From: Bacteriovoracaceae bacterium
GTDB taxonomy: Bacteria; Bdellovibrionota; UBA1018
Direction of reading: 5' to 3'
DNA length: 16,716 bases
Assembly (NCBI GenBank): GCA_947500275.1
Contig: CANMSW010000017.1
Location: 1 to 16,716 of the forward strand
Numbering within the stretch: the stretch's first letter is position 1; each line of letters begins with the position of its first letter. A program made the translations under genes and the position numbers. Of this stretch, positions 14,960-16,716 are shown piece after piece. The notes under the pieces are model-generated. The model worked only from the letters and a program-made list of their open reading frames with translations, was not told where the DNA came from and searched no databases.

Positions 14960-15439
14960 ATGTTGCTCAAAAGCTTAAAAAAGGGACTCCTGCTCGTTTT
15001 GCTGCTGATCTTGTTTTCGGCACTCGGAAAGGCATTCTTCCAACAATTGCAGCACCAAAGCCGCGCCAAAGAAAATCGGTTGCGGGCCCGCCTCGTACGA
15101 TTTGAACCTATTCCAGGTGGAAAACTTGCAGTCTGTAATCAAGACGAGAAAGTCGCTCTCGAACGCCTCCAAGTCCAAACCCGAGACGGTCGATGGATCG
15201 AATTCAAAGGGCTGAAGCCCCTTGCGCCCTCAGGCTGTGCTGAGCTTGAATTTACAGGGAACGAAATCATCGCCTTTCAAGCGAAATGGAGCAGTGAGGA
15301 TGAATCCCGATGGGGAGATCGCCTCCCCTATTCCCCTCTCGGTCGCGTTAACGACTCAAAGGACTCAGAGGCGTCGACTCCGGCCGCGTCGCCTTCCAAC
15401 GACGATGGGTCCAAAGCCAAATCTCAGGCTGGGCAATGA
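14960..15439 (+). CDS. single-pass membrane-anchored protein of unknown function
   Basis: This 159-residue protein has a basic start (LLKSLKKG) and one strongly hydrophobic segment (9-23), so it is either an uncleaved N-terminal anchor or a signal peptide. The following domain (about 40-110) is beta-rich with two cysteines, C59 and C93, that could form a periplasmic disulfide. The tail from about 112 is polar and low in complexity (Ser, Asp, Ala, Lys) with no motif. A GGAG lies about 12 nt before the ATG. It is 4 bp behind the exported-protein gene. Its last 92 bp overlap, antisense, the 3' end of the interrupted lpxL-like frame, which may explain the relaxed tail. I do not recognise a family. 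Confidence 0.65.
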   Translation: MLLKSLKKGLLLVLLLILFSALGKAFFQQLQHQSRAKENRLRARLVRFEPIPGGKLAVCNQDEKVALERLQVQTRDGRWIEFKGLKPLAPSGCAELEFTGNEIIAFQAKWSSEDESRWGDRLPYSPLGRVNDSKDSEASTPAASPSNDDGSKAKSQAGQ

Positions 15440-16283
15440 TATCTGCTTCTAGGCGGCGCACATAGCGCTCCATCAATTCGCCTTCCGCTAGAGCGCGTGG
15501 CGATTCGGCGAGCATTTCGAACTGAACGCTATAGCGTCCCGGCCGCGGCCTCCGAACTTATAAATAGACGACGGGAAGATCATAAACCCGCCCCATCTTC
15601 TCGATCCCCTGAAAAAACGCTGTTTCCTGATTCAAAAAACGAGTCCAATACGAACCCGTTGGCGGGGCGCTCTGGTCGGCGATCAAAGCTAAAGCGAAGG
15701 GCTTCCGGTCAGAGGCATCCACTTTCAGCAGACGTCGAATTTTTCGAAGTGCCCCTCGCATGCGAATCAGCCGCATGCTCCAACGTCGCCGCATCGAATA
15801 CATGAGTTCATCAAAGAACGGGTTAGAGAGCGGGTGATAAACTCCAAAAAACTGAAAAGGGGAATCTATCGCATACTTCGCGGACACCCACTCCCAATTC
15901 CCCAAATGACCATAAGCTAGAATGATATTTTTTCCACTGCTCAACGCAGGATTCTGAATATCCCACCCGTGAAATTGGATATGGCGACTGAGGTCTCGCT
16001 GCGTCCAAGAAAAAAGACGAAACGTCTCTAACAGAAGGTCACAGAAATAAGCTTCATTCGCCTGGGCCAGAGCTTCGATATCACTCGCAGTATGATCAGG
16101 AAAAGCGCGGCGCAGGTTTTCGCGAATGACGGTTCGACGGTACTTGAGCACCCGGAAGAGCAGCCAGTGCAGAACAGACGAGAGCCGGCCCCCCCAAGCG
16201 CTCGGAAGTCGAGAAAGACACAGAACCCACGGGAGGACTCCCCACTGGTACGCTCTTTTTTTTAATGATTTCGAGATACTCAC
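15348..16283 (-). pseudogene. LpxL-type lipid A acyltransferase interrupted by one in-frame TAA
   Basis: The LpxL/LpxM (HtrB) family adds secondary acyl chains to lipid A at the inner membrane. From a GTG at 16283 the frame gives 241 residues up to TAA at 15558-15560. They include NLRRAFPD (56-63), the catalytic HxxxxE motif in AYGHLGNWEW (H126, E131), GVYHPLSNPFFDELM (147-161) and ALIADQSAPP (199-208). Read on past the TAA in the same frame, a further 69 codons run without a stop to TAA at 15348-15350. They hold the family's C-terminus intact: VRRPRPGRYSVQFE, AESPRAL, ELMERYVRRLEADI and QPEIWLWTHRRWK. The full 311-codon length is normal for the family. A single nonsense substitution (for example from TAT or AAA) therefore explains the break better than truncation. 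A sequencing error, recent decay, or stop readthrough are the alternatives. As a bare 241-residue product it would lack its last quarter. Confidence 0.82.
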
Positions 16284-16598
16284 GCGGCTTGAACCTAACC
16301 TAGATGAACACTGGAACCCACGAAGAAAGTGAAGAGTTTTGGAGGAGATTCAAGTTCTGTCAAGAAAGTGACGATCAGCCTCTCATGAGAAACCATCCCT
16401 CGTTGGCAAGCGTCCCCTCCCCCCTTTTAACAGCCTTTGCGGGCGCCATTCTGAGTGTCCTCGTCGCCACGGGCCCCCTCAGCCCATCTGCTTATAGCGG
16501 CGACCATGGCGCGGCACGCACTGATCTTTTAGCTGATACACAAAAAAAAGGGGCCATCACACGTCAGGTGATGGCCCCTTTTTCCATTAAACCGCGAC
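16284..16598. other. intergenic region between lpxL-like gene and right-edge gene
   Basis: These 315 bases hold the upstream region of the lpxL-like gene and, at the right end, the terminator of the gene entering from the right edge. A plus-strand frame (16304-16654, or from an ATG at 16385 with a signal-peptide-like start) crosses the region. However, it runs straight through the terminator hairpin and has no clear ribosome-binding site, so I do not call it a gene. I see no clear promoter or repeat. Confidence 0.5.
16542..16583 (-). terminator. rho-independent terminator of the right-edge gene
   Basis: GGGGCCATCAC (16550-16560) pairs perfectly with GTGATGGCCCC (16568-16578) around a 7-nt loop. 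Flanking A5/T5 pairs extend the stem to 16 bp. Read on the minus strand, eight T follow the stem (16549 to 16542). It starts 15 bp after the stop codon of the minus-strand frame ending at 16599. The plus side has five T, so it may also act in that direction. Confidence 0.92.
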
Positions 16599-16716
16599 TT
16601 ATCGCTCCGAAGAATCAAGCGACGCCCAAAGACGCCCTTGCTCGACGGATGTAAGTGAATCCACACCGTGCGAATATTCAGTGACCGTATCGGACTGCTG
16701 CTTTTCTACCCCGCGC
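16599..16716 (-). CDS. C-terminus of a gene entering from the right edge, unidentified
   Basis: A minus-strand frame is open from the window edge for 38 codons and stops with TAA at 16599-16601. The tail is polar and acidic (for example TVTEYSHGVDSLTSVEQGRL). It has no recognisable motif, so no function can be given. The main support is position: a perfect terminator begins 15 bp after the stop on the same strand. The other two minus-strand frames close sooner or fit the terminator less well. Confidence 0.6.
   Translation of the reverse strand, partial: RGVEKQQSDTVTEYSHGVDSLTSVEQGRLWASLDSSER

Noticed and set aside
16304..16654. Plus-strand 116-codon frame, with a signal-peptide-like stretch from an ATG at 16385
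   Set aside because: It runs through a perfect 16-bp terminator, has no clear ribosome-binding site, and lies antisense to a better-supported gene end.

Overview
The window reads as chromosomal DNA of a Gram-negative bacterium. It has a lipid A (LpxL-type) acyltransferase, a lipoprotein with a lipobox, several Sec-exported proteins and moderately GC-rich coding with tight gene packing. A bacterial deoxyhypusine-synthase-like gene, a zinc-ribbon/Tudor protein and a CsgG-like lipoprotein would fit a Bdellovibrionota or deltaproteobacterial-grade organism. That placement is inference from gene content only. I see no insertion sequences, phage genes, CRISPR arrays or tRNA/rRNA genes.

Layout, left to right. 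(1) 1-1198, minus: the N-terminal 399 residues of UvrC, cut by the left edge. It diverges from a plus-strand run at 1255-4450: a zinc-ribbon/Tudor-like small protein, a CsgG-like lipoprotein, and a 676-residue fusion of tRNA-guanine transglycosylase (Tgt) with an MnmC-type methyltransferase. (2) 4481-6673, minus: UvrB, convergent with the fusion gene. UvrB and UvrC are two of the three nucleotide-excision-repair subunits. (3) 6837-9915: a GHSMGG lipase-like hydrolase (plus), a secreted Notum/pectin-acetylesterase-like protein (minus) and a PlsC-like acyltransferase (plus), ending at a perfect 16-bp terminator hairpin at 9951-9986. (4) 10018-13824, minus: four closely spaced genes that look like one transcription unit: GST-like protein, ATP-grasp ligase, TrmB-like methyltransferase, deoxyhypusine-synthase-like enzyme. 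It ends at the other face of the same terminator. (5) 13966-15439, plus: two exported or membrane-anchored proteins of unknown function, 4 bp apart. (6) 15348-16283, minus: an LpxL-type acyltransferase interrupted by one in-frame TAA, with the conserved C-terminus still readable after it. (7) Right edge: the last 38 codons of a minus-strand gene entering from outside, followed by a strong terminator at 16542-16583.

Themes are DNA repair (uvrC, uvrB), tRNA anticodon-loop and variable-loop modification (Tgt-MnmC fusion, TrmB-like), envelope lipids (PlsC-like, LpxL-type, lipase) and possibly polyamine chemistry (DHS-like beside an ATP-grasp enzyme). I found no clear defence or mobile system. The observations most worth following are the Tgt-MnmC fusion, the nonsense-interrupted lpxL-like gene, the altered substrate pocket of the DHS-like enzyme and its operon, and the paired Asp-to-Asn changes in the TrmB-like protein.
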